DNA from: Bacteroidota bacterium
GTDB taxonomy: Bacteria; Bacteroidota; Bacteroidia; Chitinophagales; Saprospiraceae
Assembly: GCA_020160935.1 (NCBI GenBank)
Contig: JAIUPL010000009.1
Coordinates: forward strand, 62,001 to 126,000
Direction: 5' to 3'
Length of the DNA stretch: 64,000 bases
The notes below the pieces were generated by a model. That model was not told the DNA's origin. It did no database searches and saw only the letters and a program-made list of their open reading frames with translations. The translations under genes and the position numbers were made by a program. This document shows, piece after piece, positions 44,632-52,318 of the stretch. The stretch's first letter is position 1; every line of letters begins with the position of its first letter.

Positions 44632-45795
44632 TTACTTGATTGCATTGGTTTGATAGGCCCGCCAGGCCCAGAACATGGCCGCAATGGCTACGAGTACAAA
44701 TGCCATGGGCAGGCTCCACGATTTGGCAATAAACCCGATGACGGCAGGGCCACCCAGAAAACCAACCATGGCAAATGTGTTCATGGTAGCCAATCCGGCC
44801 CCTGGCGCCATTCCCGGCACGCGTGCTGAAGCGCCGTACAAAATCGGCGCACCCAAAGATACGCCTGCGCCGACCATGGCAAAGCCCAGTAGCGCCGTCA
44901 CGGGATGCTGAACCAGCACTGACAACAACAGACCCGCTGCGGCCACCAGCCCGCCGCCCATCAGCACCCTTCTTTCGCCAAAACGCACCAGCAACACATC
45001 GCCGAAAAACCGCCCGCTGGCCATAAAAAACGCATAAGCCGAAAAACCCCAGCCAATCATGTAGGCCGGAGAAGAAAGCACCTCTTTCATGTAAACTGCC
45101 GACCAGTCGGCCATAGTACCCTCCGACAAATTGGTGCACAGGCTGATCGTAATCAGGCTCCACAGCATGGCATTGGGGAAGGCAAATTTCTTTCCAGTCG
45201 GCTCCTCCGAATGCGGTTCTCTTTCCTGCAACCCGTTCATGGTGCGGACAGTAGAAAATGCCATCAAGATCAAAATGATGGAAACCGACATACTATACAC
45301 CGGTGGCCAGGCACCCATTCCGGTAATCAGGCTGGCCAGGGCCGAGCCCGACATGGCGCCGGCAGACCACAAGCCGTGACAGGTAGACATGATGCGAATA
45401 TTGGCCTGTTCTTCCAGCATGGTAGAGCAGGTATTCATGGCTACATTGGTAGCGGAAAAGGCCGCGCCTGCCAGAAAAAGCGACAGGGCCAGCAGCCAAA
45501 CGGACGGCGCAAACAGCGGCGCAATGAACAAAGTAGAAGCCAGTGCGAGGGAAGCGCGCGCCATGGGAGCAGCCCCGAAACGGTGCAAAATAGGCACGGC
45601 AAATGGGTTCATCAGCGTTACCCCGGCAGGCAGCGAGAGCAGCAATAGCCCCAGTTGTGCTTCATCGAGGCCGAATTTTTCCTTGATATAGGGAATGAGC
45701 GCCGACCAGGTGCCATACAGCAGGCCGGTTGCCGTGAAAATGAGCCCGATGGCTCTTGCCGTCCGGTTGTTGGAAAAGTTGGTAAATATGCCCAC
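44632..45795 (-). CDS. Major facilitator superfamily transporter (YbjJ-like)
   Basis: A 387-residue inner-membrane transporter with about 11-12 helices. The segment LCTNLSEGTMADWSAVYM is a mark of the YbjJ-type MFS branch. There is no known substrate. It lies 5 bp downstream of the membrane-fusion protein and 6 bp upstream of gabD, so the three genes form one minus-strand run. Pairing with the fusion protein is positional, not functional evidence. Confidence 0.88.
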   Translation of the reverse strand: MGIFTNFSNNRTARAIGLIFTATGLLYGTWSALIPYIKEKFGLDEAQLGLLLLSLPAGVTLMNPFAVPILHRFGAAPMARASLALASTLFIAPLFAPSVWLLALSLFLAGAAFSATNVAMNTCSTMLEEQANIRIMSTCHGLWSAGAMSGSALASLITGMGAWPPVYSMSVSIILILMAFSTVRTMNGLQEREPHSEEPTGKKFAFPNAMLWSLITISLCTNLSEGTMADWSAVYMKEVLSSPAYMIGWGFSAYAFFMASGRFFGDVLLVRFGERRVLMGGGLVAAAGLLLSVLVQHPVTALLGFAMVGAGVSLGAPILYGASARVPGMAPGAGLATMNTFAMVGFLGGPAVIGFIAKSWSLPMAFVLVAIAAMFWAWRAYQTNAIK

Positions 45796-45800
45796 CTGCT

Positions 45801-46841
45801 TTATTCTACTTTGGAAAAATTGACAGGCGCATCAGGGCGCAGGAAAAGGATACCGGTGGTGCAAACGGTATCGCCTGCTTCAAGCCCTTCTGTGATTTCG
45901 ATCATGCTGGTTTGGCGGATACCGGTTTTTACGGTCACAAATTTTGCCTTGCCATTTTTGCTAATGATGACTTTTTTATCGCGGGCTTGCGGAATCACGG
46001 CCTGGTTGGGAATGAGCATCGCCTGCTGGTTGTTGCCCAGCGCCAGGGTCACTTCGGCAAATGCGCCGGGAAGCAGGCCCTTGCTGTCGCGCACCAGAGC
46101 CCTCACGCGCAGGTTGCGCGAATTGGCTTCGATGCTTTGCTCGGTGGCCTGCACGACGGCCGTATGCGGCGTTTCACTGCCTTCCACCTTGAAACTGACG
46201 GTTTGGCTGGTTTTGATCAGGTGGCTGTATTTTTCAGGAACGGAAAAATCAAGTTTCAATGCTGCCGCCGAGCGCAGGGTAGTGACCGCCGTGGAAGGTG
46301 TGACATAGGCGCCCAGGCTGATATTGCGCAATCCGACAATGCCGTCGTACGGGGCCCGCAGTTCTGTTTTGCTGATGTTGATTTTTACCAGTTGAAGTTC
46401 GCTGCGCAGGGTTTGCGTTTGCAAAATGGCCAGGTCGTACTCCTGCTGGCTGACGCCTTTTACCTTGATCAGATCGGCCAGTCGTTGTTCGGTAATTTCC
46501 GCCTGCTTGATCTGCGTTTCCAGTTTGTGCAGTTGTGAGGTCAGGTCTTCGTCAAAAATTTTCAGCAATAATTCTCCTTTTCTCACAGAGCGGCCTTCGG
46601 GCAGGTGCAGGCCTACCACACGGCCGGAAGCCTCCGGATGCAGTTCGGTTTCTTCAGATGGAAGCAGCGTACCGCTCGTGGTTACGTTTTCTGTCAAAAT
46701 ACTTGTTTTGACCTTGTAACCTTCTACGGACGTTACATTCAAGTTGCCACTAACAGGCCCTGCCGGACCGGCGGCCGGTTTTTCGGTTTTGTGGCAAGAG
46801 GCAAGGAGTAATAGAGAAAACAGAAAGGGGAAGTGTTTCAT
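45801..46841 (-). CDS. Membrane-fusion (RND-type periplasmic adaptor) lipoprotein
   Basis: A 346-residue adaptor with a lipobox (FLFSLLLLASC, Cys 16). It has the MFP pattern: a beta-barrel/lipoyl half-motif (LHPEASGRVVGLHLPEGRSVRKGELLLKIFDEDL), an alpha-hairpin (QLHKLETQIKQAEITEQRL, DLIKVKGVSQQEYDLA), then the second half-motif ELRAPYDGIVGLRNISLGAYV and membrane-proximal strands. Such adaptors bridge an inner pump and an outer channel. No RND pump or TolC gene is in the window; the next gene is an MFS transporter. Confidence 0.9.
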   Translation of the reverse strand: MKHFPFLFSLLLLASCHKTEKPAAGPAGPVSGNLNVTSVEGYKVKTSILTENVTTSGTLLPSEETELHPEASGRVVGLHLPEGRSVRKGELLLKIFDEDLTSQLHKLETQIKQAEITEQRLADLIKVKGVSQQEYDLAILQTQTLRSELQLVKINISKTELRAPYDGIVGLRNISLGAYVTPSTAVTTLRSAAALKLDFSVPEKYSHLIKTSQTVSFKVEGSETPHTAVVQATEQSIEANSRNLRVRALVRDSKGLLPGAFAEVTLALGNNQQAMLIPNQAVIPQARDKKVIISKNGKAKFVTVKTGIRQTSMIEITEGLEAGDTVCTTGILFLRPDAPVNFSKVE

Positions 46842-46942
46842 GTGTAATGTTCTGTGTGCGCAGGAACTGCAAGATTAGAACATTAACACGAAACAGACAA
46901 GGTGGTTTAGAAATAGAAAAAGAAGGATGGCATGCGCGCGGC

Positions 46943-47116
46943 TTAGTGGCGCAAACTGTTGAACGGGCGCATTTCTTCGCCCAGCCAATTGATGTTCCAC
47001 TCATCGACGGTGATGATGCGCTTTGCCTGCCGCGTCATTTTGCGGCGGAGGTAGGCGATGGCAAGGAGTGGCGAAATGCGCCACAAACGGCGGAATTTTT
47101 GGATACGACGAGCCAT
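46943..47116 (-). CDS. Possible small basic protein (57 aa)
   Basis: A short reading frame, MARRIQKFRRLWRISPLLA to the end, with a basic N-terminus and an acidic/aromatic C-terminus (TVDEWNINWLGEEMRPFNSLRH). No family is recognised. It has no clear start signal, and a longer in-frame reading to 47263 exists. It may be a real small protein or chance; a coding call needs conservation. Confidence 0.3.
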   Translation of the reverse strand: MARRIQKFRRLWRISPLLAIAYLRRKMTRQAKRIITVDEWNINWLGEEMRPFNSLRH

Positions 47117-47279
47117 GGATAGAGTAGTTTTTGTGATGTTTGGGAAGTGGATTAATTTATTGATTACAAACAGGTTAACGCAATTTACATGCCTTAAGTT
47201 TCTGAATGCAAAACATTTTTTAGTTAAACTTTTCAAATGTCGCAAATCAGGCAAAAACAACAATTTCTAAAACCCGGCT

Positions 47280-47287
47280 TACCTTTG
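47280..47287 (+). promoter_or_regulatory. Candidate -7 box ahead of the DPM-like glycosyltransferase
   Basis: TACCTTTG (TAnnTTTG) about 60 nt before the ATG at 47349; the 24-bp palindrome begins 7 nt after it, at the expected transcription start. Confidence 0.5.
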
Positions 47288-47294
47288 CGCCCTT

Positions 47295-47318
47295 AGAAAC
47301 TGTTTTAAAACAGTTTCT
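47295..47318. repeat. Perfect 24-bp palindrome (family D)
   Basis: AGAAACTGTTTT followed by its exact complement, with no loop. It lies where transcription from the box at 47280-47287 would begin. The sequence ACTGTTTTAAAA recurs in the hairpin at 63122-63178. Confidence 0.85.
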
Positions 47319-47348
47319 TACATCTCCTGTCACCTGAACATCAACGCT

Positions 47349-48068
47349 ATGAGCGAAACCTTGTCGATTGTTATTCCTGCCTACAATGAAGAACGTACTA
47401 TCCACCGCATCCTCGATAAAATCAAGGCAGTGGAACTGATTGGTGGTATGCAAAAGGAGATCATTATCACCAATGATTGCTCCAAAGACGACACGGAAGG
47501 CGCCATCAAACGTTACATGGCTGCCAATCCCGAACTCAATATCCAATACAGAAAACACGAAGTAAACCAGGGAAAAGGCGCTGCTTTGCATACCGGTATT
47601 CAGTATGCCAATGGAGATTACATCGTTATTCAAGATGCTGACCTTGAATATGACCCGGCTGAATACAATATTTTGCTGCGTCCTGTGCTCGATGGTTATG
47701 CCGACATCGTGTATGGTTCGCGCTTTATGGGCGGCCGGCCGCATCGCATTTTATTTTTCTGGCATAGCATCGGAAACAAGTTTCTGACGTTTATCTCCAA
47801 TATGTTTACCAACCTCAACCTGACAGATATGGAGACTTGCTACAAACTGTTCAAGTCCGATATGTTGAAAGGGTTGAAGTTGCGTGAAAAGCGCTTCGGA
47901 TTCGAGCCGGAAGTAACCGCCCGCATCAGCCGTATTCCGGATATCCGGATTTACGAAGTGGGCATTTCCTACTATGGCCGCTCGTATGCAGAAGGCAAAA
48001 AAATTGGGGCCAGAGACGGTTTCAGGGCTATCTATTGTATTTTGAAATACAATCTTTGGGCGAGGTAA
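47349..48068 (+). CDS. Polyprenyl-phosphate glycosyltransferase, family 2 (DPM1-like)
   Basis: A 239-residue GT-A enzyme starting MSETLSIVIPAYNEERTIHRIL, with the metal-binding DADLEYDPAEY, NQGKGAALHTGIQYA and the acceptor-side GSRFMGGRPHR, then TDMETCYKLFKSDMLKGL and RFGFEPEVTARI. This set fits dolichyl/undecaprenyl-phosphate mannosyl- or glucosyltransferases, which charge the lipid carrier. It lacks C-terminal membrane helices. A palindrome lies in its leader. A short AGTCAACAGTCGACAGT repeat follows its stop (48070-48110). Confidence 0.9.
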   Translation: MSETLSIVIPAYNEERTIHRILDKIKAVELIGGMQKEIIITNDCSKDDTEGAIKRYMAANPELNIQYRKHEVNQGKGAALHTGIQYANGDYIVIQDADLEYDPAEYNILLRPVLDGYADIVYGSRFMGGRPHRILFFWHSIGNKFLTFISNMFTNLNLTDMETCYKLFKSDMLKGLKLREKRFGFEPEVTARISRIPDIRIYEVGISYYGRSYAEGKKIGARDGFRAIYCILKYNLWAR

Positions 48069-48069
48069 T

Positions 48070-48110
48070 AGTCAACAGTCGACAGTTTTCAGTCAACAGT
48101 CGTCAGTCTG
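48070..48110. repeat. One-armed AGTCAAC-type heptamer repeat
   Basis: Degenerate heptamers (AGTCAAC, AGTCGAC, AGTCGTC) without an opposing arm. They fill the gap after the glycosyltransferase stop. Confidence 0.6.
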
Positions 48111-48133
48111 TGAACAAGTTTAAGTAGTATTTC

Positions 48134-49219
48134 ATGCTGAAATTAAAGGTGCTGGACAAATATTTGATCCGGCAATACCTGAACACGATGCTTTTTTCGC
48201 TGCTGATCTGTACGCTGATCACAGTAGCGATCGATTTCAGCGACAAGGTGCAATCCATCATTGAAAAACCTTGTACCTGGAAGGATGTACTGGCGTATTA
48301 CGTCGGATTTATGCTACACATGGCCGGCCTCCTGATGCCTCTGTACACCCTTATTGCCGTCGTGTTTTTTACCTCGCGGCTGGCATTTAACTCCGAAATT
48401 CTGTCGGTGCTGAATGCAGGGGTGAGTTTCGGCCGTTTGTTGAAACCCTACCTGATGGCCGGAGGGCTGGTAGTTGCCCTGCATTTGCAGCTCAACCACC
48501 TGATTATTCCCTATACCAACGAATGGAAATTGTATTTTGAAAACACCTTCGTTTGGACCGACCAGGAAAAAGGACGCTCCTCCAATGTGCATTTTCTGGT
48601 AGCGCCCGATACAAAGGTGTACATACGCGGCTACAACAAAGCCAACCAGTCGGGCAATGGCCTTCGCCTCGAAAAATTTGAAGGCAATCGCATCGCCAGT
48701 ATCCTGGAAGCGGAAAACATGAAGTGGAAACCTGACCGGCAACGCTGGGAACTGAACAACTACACCGTTCGAACTTTCAGCGGCCTGCATGAATCATTCA
48801 AGCGTTACACGACGCCCATCGACACCGTCATTAACCTGGGGCCCCAGGATTTTATTTATTACCAGAACCAAAACCAGGCCATGACTACTGGCGAATTGCT
48901 TTCTGCCATCGAACGCGACGAAAGCCGGGGCATCGCCAACAGGAGTTATGCGATAGAAATGCAGCGACGGACAGCCGATGCATTCACCAATATTATCCTT
49001 ACCATCATTGGGCTGGCCGTGGCTGGCAGAAAAGTGCGGGGCGGCATGGGGCTGCACCTGGCGTTGGGCATCGGTATTGGTGCAGCATTTATCCTGCTTT
49101 CCAAATTTGCAGTGTCGTTTGCCATCAGTGGCACCGTGCCGGTGATCGTGGGTATGTGGATACCCAATATGATTTTTGCAGCGGTGGCGGTGTGGCTGGT
49201 GAGTAGAGCGCAGAAGTAA
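48134..49219 (+). CDS. lptG: LptG/LptF family lipopolysaccharide export permease
   Basis: A 361-residue inner-membrane protein of the YjgP/YjgQ family that, with LptB, extracts LPS for transport to the outer membrane. It has six helices, three on each side of a roughly 140-residue periplasmic jelly-roll (NEWKLYFENTFVWTDQEKG to INLGPQDFIYYQNQNQAMTT), and opens LDKYLIRQYLNTMLFSLLICTLITVAIDF. Bacteroidota often keep the two permeases apart. It lies 65 bp after the DPM-like gene, possibly in the same transcript. I call it LptG by resemblance; LptF is not excluded. Confidence 0.88.
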   Translation: MLKLKVLDKYLIRQYLNTMLFSLLICTLITVAIDFSDKVQSIIEKPCTWKDVLAYYVGFMLHMAGLLMPLYTLIAVVFFTSRLAFNSEILSVLNAGVSFGRLLKPYLMAGGLVVALHLQLNHLIIPYTNEWKLYFENTFVWTDQEKGRSSNVHFLVAPDTKVYIRGYNKANQSGNGLRLEKFEGNRIASILEAENMKWKPDRQRWELNNYTVRTFSGLHESFKRYTTPIDTVINLGPQDFIYYQNQNQAMTTGELLSAIERDESRGIANRSYAIEMQRRTADAFTNIILTIIGLAVAGRKVRGGMGLHLALGIGIGAAFILLSKFAVSFAISGTVPVIVGMWIPNMIFAAVAVWLVSRAQK

Positions 49220-49362
49220 GAGAGGTGAGCGGTGAGAAAAGGGCAAAAAACAAGGGGCAAGAGGCATTCGTAGGGGCGACCCTCGTGGCCGCCCGGCAAT
49301 AAATGACATGATAAAAAGAGCAATTCCGGAATACCACGCATATTAAAACCATTATCACTCTC
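49220..49362. repeat. Repeat fragments after lptG (GTGAGCGGTGAG and GTAGGGGCGACC)
   Basis: A short GAGAGGTGAGCGGTGAGA stretch resembles the arm units of the family E hairpin. Then GTAGGGGCGACC and GGCCGCCCGG (about 49271-49298) form a short hairpin of a type widely seen as dispersed repeats in bacteria. Confidence 0.55.
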
Positions 49363-50397
49363 ATGAGTAAAAGAACATCCCGCTCCCGAATAATGGCCTA
49401 TGTGCTGATTGGAGCGTTGCTCGTATCGACTGTTTTTGCGGTCATTCAACCATTTTTGATGTCGATAGGCGGGCCGAAGCCAACACCCCCACCACCGACG
49501 GAGCCAATCGTAAAAGTGGAGGCACCGCCTTTCAATGCCGATTCAGCGTTTGTTTTTGTCCAAAAACAAGTGGCTTTCGGCCCGAGGGTGCCCAATACGC
49601 CGGCACATCAAAAATGTTCTGCCTGGTTTGCCAATGAGTTTAAACGATACGGGCTTAGTGTCATTTCCCAAAAATTTGAGGCAACCCATTTCAAGGGCAC
49701 ACAATTCAATGCTGTCAACATCATCGCTCAATACCGCCCCGAATTGCCTCGCCGTATCTTGCTGGCTGCGCATTGGGACAGCCGTTTTCAAGCAGACAAG
49801 GACGATAAAAACAAAACCGCCCCCATCGATGGCGCCGACGATGGCGGAAGCGGCGCAGCAGTCCTGCTCGAAATTGCCCGTACACTGGCTGCACACCCGA
49901 TCGATCAGGGGGTCGATCTGATTTTGTTCGATGTGGAAGATCAGGGCGACGACAATGGCGAACCTGAAACCTGGTGCCTCGGCTCACAGTACTGGGCCAA
50001 GCACCTGCACAAAGCGGGATATATGCCGTACTCCTCCGTTTTGCTAGATATGGTAGGCGCCAAAGATGCCCGTTTCATGAAAGAAGGCATTTCCATGCAG
50101 GTAGCCCCTCAAACGGTGGATAAAATATGGGCGCTTGCCTCCAGCCTGGGCTACAGCAGTTATTTCATCCCGGAAACGCGCAGCGGTATTACCGACGACC
50201 ACGTATTCGTAGCCCGCGAAGCGAGTATTCCCATGATCGATATTATCAGTACTCCAAATGAAGGGGACGATCCCTTCGGCCGCCACCACCACCGCCATTC
50301 TGATAACATGAGCGTTATCGATAAAAACACCTTAAAGGCCGTTGGGCAAACGATGCTGGCGTTTTTGTATGGTTTTTCTCAAAGTCCCAAGTCCTGA
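49363..50397 (+). CDS. M28 family zinc peptidase (glutaminyl-cyclase-like)
   Basis: A 344-residue exported or membrane-anchored protein: one N-terminal hydrophobic segment (IMAYVLIGALLVSTVFAV), a Pro-rich linker (GGPKPTPPPPTEP), then an M28 domain. Metal ligands are seen in LLAAHWDSR, DGADDGGSG, LFDVEDQG and HHHRHSDN. The loop FDVEDQGDDNGEP resembles M28 members that act as glutaminyl-peptide cyclotransferases. Its last residues (SPKS and stop) are encoded by the arm of a family A hairpin. Confidence 0.86.
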   Translation: MSKRTSRSRIMAYVLIGALLVSTVFAVIQPFLMSIGGPKPTPPPPTEPIVKVEAPPFNADSAFVFVQKQVAFGPRVPNTPAHQKCSAWFANEFKRYGLSVISQKFEATHFKGTQFNAVNIIAQYRPELPRRILLAAHWDSRFQADKDDKNKTAPIDGADDGGSGAAVLLEIARTLAAHPIDQGVDLILFDVEDQGDDNGEPETWCLGSQYWAKHLHKAGYMPYSSVLLDMVGAKDARFMKEGISMQVAPQTVDKIWALASSLGYSSYFIPETRSGITDDHVFVAREASIPMIDIISTPNEGDDPFGRHHHRHSDNMSVIDKNTLKAVGQTMLAFLYGFSQSPKS

Positions 50398-50518
50398 GTC
50401 CTAAGTCCTAAGTCCGTAGAGTTGACCACGTTACTTTGACATTCATAATGAAAGATGCACTATGAAACGTGGTCAACTCTACGGACTTAGGACTCAGGAC
50501 TTACGACTCAGGACTTCA
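50382..50518. repeat. Family A long inverted repeat (copy 9, GTTGACC variant)
   Basis: Heptamer arms, core GTAGAGTTGACCACG / CGTGGTCAACTCTAC instead of GTACACC; the change is mirrored in both arms. It supplies the C-terminal codons and stops of the convergent M28 peptidase and cyclase genes. Confidence 0.93.
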
Positions 50519-51255
50519 TACAAGCACGGCCTCGAAGGAGACGCATCCAGGTCAAATGCCGCTGTTTGCAACTGAAGTAAATAAAACCCGTCGGGCACTT
50601 CATTGGGCACGTACACCATTTCTGTAATCGTGCAATGCATACGCACGGCCTCCGGGTATTGCCAGAAGGCGCGGTGGGCCAGCAAGGCGCCGCCGTCTTC
50701 TTCCCGATCGACGGAAGGTAAATCCAGGAGCAAGTGTTCAATACCCTTTTCCACCAGAAAGGCAGCGGCTTCGTGGTGCAGGTAAGGCGGATTGGAGCCC
50801 GAATAATTGGTACGCATTTTCAACTGGTCGTTCGGTAAAGTTCGCAAAACCAGCGCACGGGGCGCCGAATCATCCCACCATTCCTCCAGTTGGTCGCGAA
50901 AAATCACGCGATCGCCCGAATCCGTTTTTCTTGGAAATATACTGAGCAGCCGGGCCGGAAAATGATGCTCCCGCAGGCATTCGTACAATACGTAACGCTC
51001 CCGGGCAATGTGTCCGACACATTCGGTGTGGGTGCCGTTGCCATGCGGATTGAACTGCACATTGAAAAAATTGACCACCCCACCCTGAGCCGTGCTGCCG
51101 ATAAAATCGCCTGCTACGACCGGTGAAAAATCCACAGGTGGCGCCCAGAAACAATTGGGGTTTTCAAAGCCATTGCGCAGCGGAATCGACAGATCGATGG
51201 GCTTCGACAGGTCGGCTTCAAAAGTTGTGTTGTTGTGTTTAAATTGAATCGTCAT
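50494..51255 (-). CDS. Cyclase-family protein (kynurenine formamidase-like)
   Basis: A 253-residue protein of the cyclase family (PF04199), whose members include kynurenine formamidase and other amide hydrolases. The metal-site motif is seen in FNPHGNGTHTECVGH. Residues after about 200 (FYLLQLQTAAFDLDASPSRPCLYEV) complete the domain. There is no signal peptide. The last codons, giving LSRKS and the stop, come from a family A arm. Confidence 0.85.
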   Translation of the reverse strand: MTIQFKHNNTTFEADLSKPIDLSIPLRNGFENPNCFWAPPVDFSPVVAGDFIGSTAQGGVVNFFNVQFNPHGNGTHTECVGHIARERYVLYECLREHHFPARLLSIFPRKTDSGDRVIFRDQLEEWWDDSAPRALVLRTLPNDQLKMRTNYSGSNPPYLHHEAAAFLVEKGIEHLLLDLPSVDREEDGGALLAHRAFWQYPEAVRMHCTITEMVYVPNEVPDGFYLLQLQTAAFDLDASPSRPCLYEVLSRKS

Positions 51256-51426
51256 GATGGTTTTTTTGCCGGAAAATGTCTGTCTAGGAGCGGATTGAAC
51301 TTTTTTACTTGATGCCGGTTTTCCTCACGTTTATCCGGCTGCTGAAAAAATTGATCGAATATCTGTTATTTTCGCGGCGTTCATACGTTTAAACGAAGCC
51401 AAAAAAATTAATAAAACCACATTCCT

Positions 51427-52107
51427 ATGTTGATTGTCATTAGTGTTGTTTTCATGATCATCGGATTCATCCTGAGTTCGGTGCTGAAAGGCAAATTCAA
51501 TAAATACGCCCAGGTGCCACTGACCAACGGCATGAGCGGCGCGGAGGTTGCAGCCACCATGTTGCGCCATTATGGTATCGGTGATGTGAAAATCACGCAG
51601 GTGGAAGGCCAATTGACCGACCACTACAACCCTGCCGACCACACGGTAAACCTCAGTTATGATGTGTACCACGGCCGCAATGTGGCTGCTGCTGCAGTAG
51701 CCGCCCACGAATGCGGCCACGCCGTGCAACATGCTACGCAGTACAGTTTCCTGCAAATGCGCTCGCAATTGGTTCCAGTCGTAAATATCGCCGCTTCGCT
51801 GCAGCAATACCTCTTCATGTTCGGTATTGCAGGCATTGGGTTTTTCAAAAGCCCCATCCTGCTGATTATTGCCCTGGTGGCTTTCGGCATTACCACGCTG
51901 TTCAGCCTGATCACGCTGCCGGTTGAATTCGATGCCAGCCGCCGCGCGCTGGTATGGTTGAATGAATCGGGTTTTGCCCGCGGCCGCGAGTACGACGGCG
52001 CCAAAGATGCCCTTACCTGGGCAGCCATGACGTATGTATCGGCTGCACTGGCCGCACTGGTTCAGTTTTTGTATTTGCTGTGGGCGCTGCTGGGAAGTAG
52101 AGACTAA
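51427..52107 (+). CDS. Neutral zinc metallopeptidase (YugP-like, PF04298)
   Basis: A 226-residue membrane protein. The first helix (LIVISVVFMIIGFILSSVL) is followed by a catalytic site HECGHAVQHAT (HExxH) and two helices (QQYLFMFGIAGIGFFKSPILLIIALVAFGITTLF), ending with the DASRRALVWL region, a pattern of the PF04298 family of putative membrane zinc proteases. No substrate is known. The family E hairpin follows the stop by a few bases. Confidence 0.9.
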   Translation: MLIVISVVFMIIGFILSSVLKGKFNKYAQVPLTNGMSGAEVAATMLRHYGIGDVKITQVEGQLTDHYNPADHTVNLSYDVYHGRNVAAAAVAAHECGHAVQHATQYSFLQMRSQLVPVVNIAASLQQYLFMFGIAGIGFFKSPILLIIALVAFGITTLFSLITLPVEFDASRRALVWLNESGFARGREYDGAKDALTWAAMTYVSAALAALVQFLYLLWALLGSRD

Positions 52108-52111
52108 AGAA

Positions 52112-52318
52112 GAGGGTGAGAGCGTGAGAGCGTGAGAGAAGTGAGAGGGTGAGAGATGTGAGAGAGTGAGAGCGTGAGAGAGTGAGAGATGTGAGAGTTC
52201 GTAGAGTACACCGTTTCACTCTAGAATTTTTTAGCACATAGCGGTGTACTCTACGAACTCTCACATCTCTCACTCTCTCACATCTCTCACTCTCTCACAT
52301 CTCTCACTTCTCTCACAC
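52112..52318. repeat. Family E inverted repeat (family A core, GAGAGTGA arms)
   Basis: The arms are 8-9 nt units of GAGAGTGA/GAGAGCGT/GAGAGATGT and their complement. The centre holds TTCGTAGAGTACACCG and CGGTGTACTCTACGAA, the same GTAGAGTACACC core as family A. It lies between convergent genes, and the TGA of the subtilase gene (52313-52315) is in the right arm. Confidence 0.92.

Larger units (their letters stand above)
46842..47348. other. Control region with small ORF and 24-bp palindrome
   Basis: Apart from a possible small gene (46943-47116), this stretch holds the promoter and palindrome of the glycosyltransferase at 47349. No other coding signal was seen. Confidence 0.5.

Noticed and set aside
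47117-47263. N-terminal extension of the 57-residue frame
   Set aside because: The longer reading lies in the promoter area of the next gene and has no distinctive composition.
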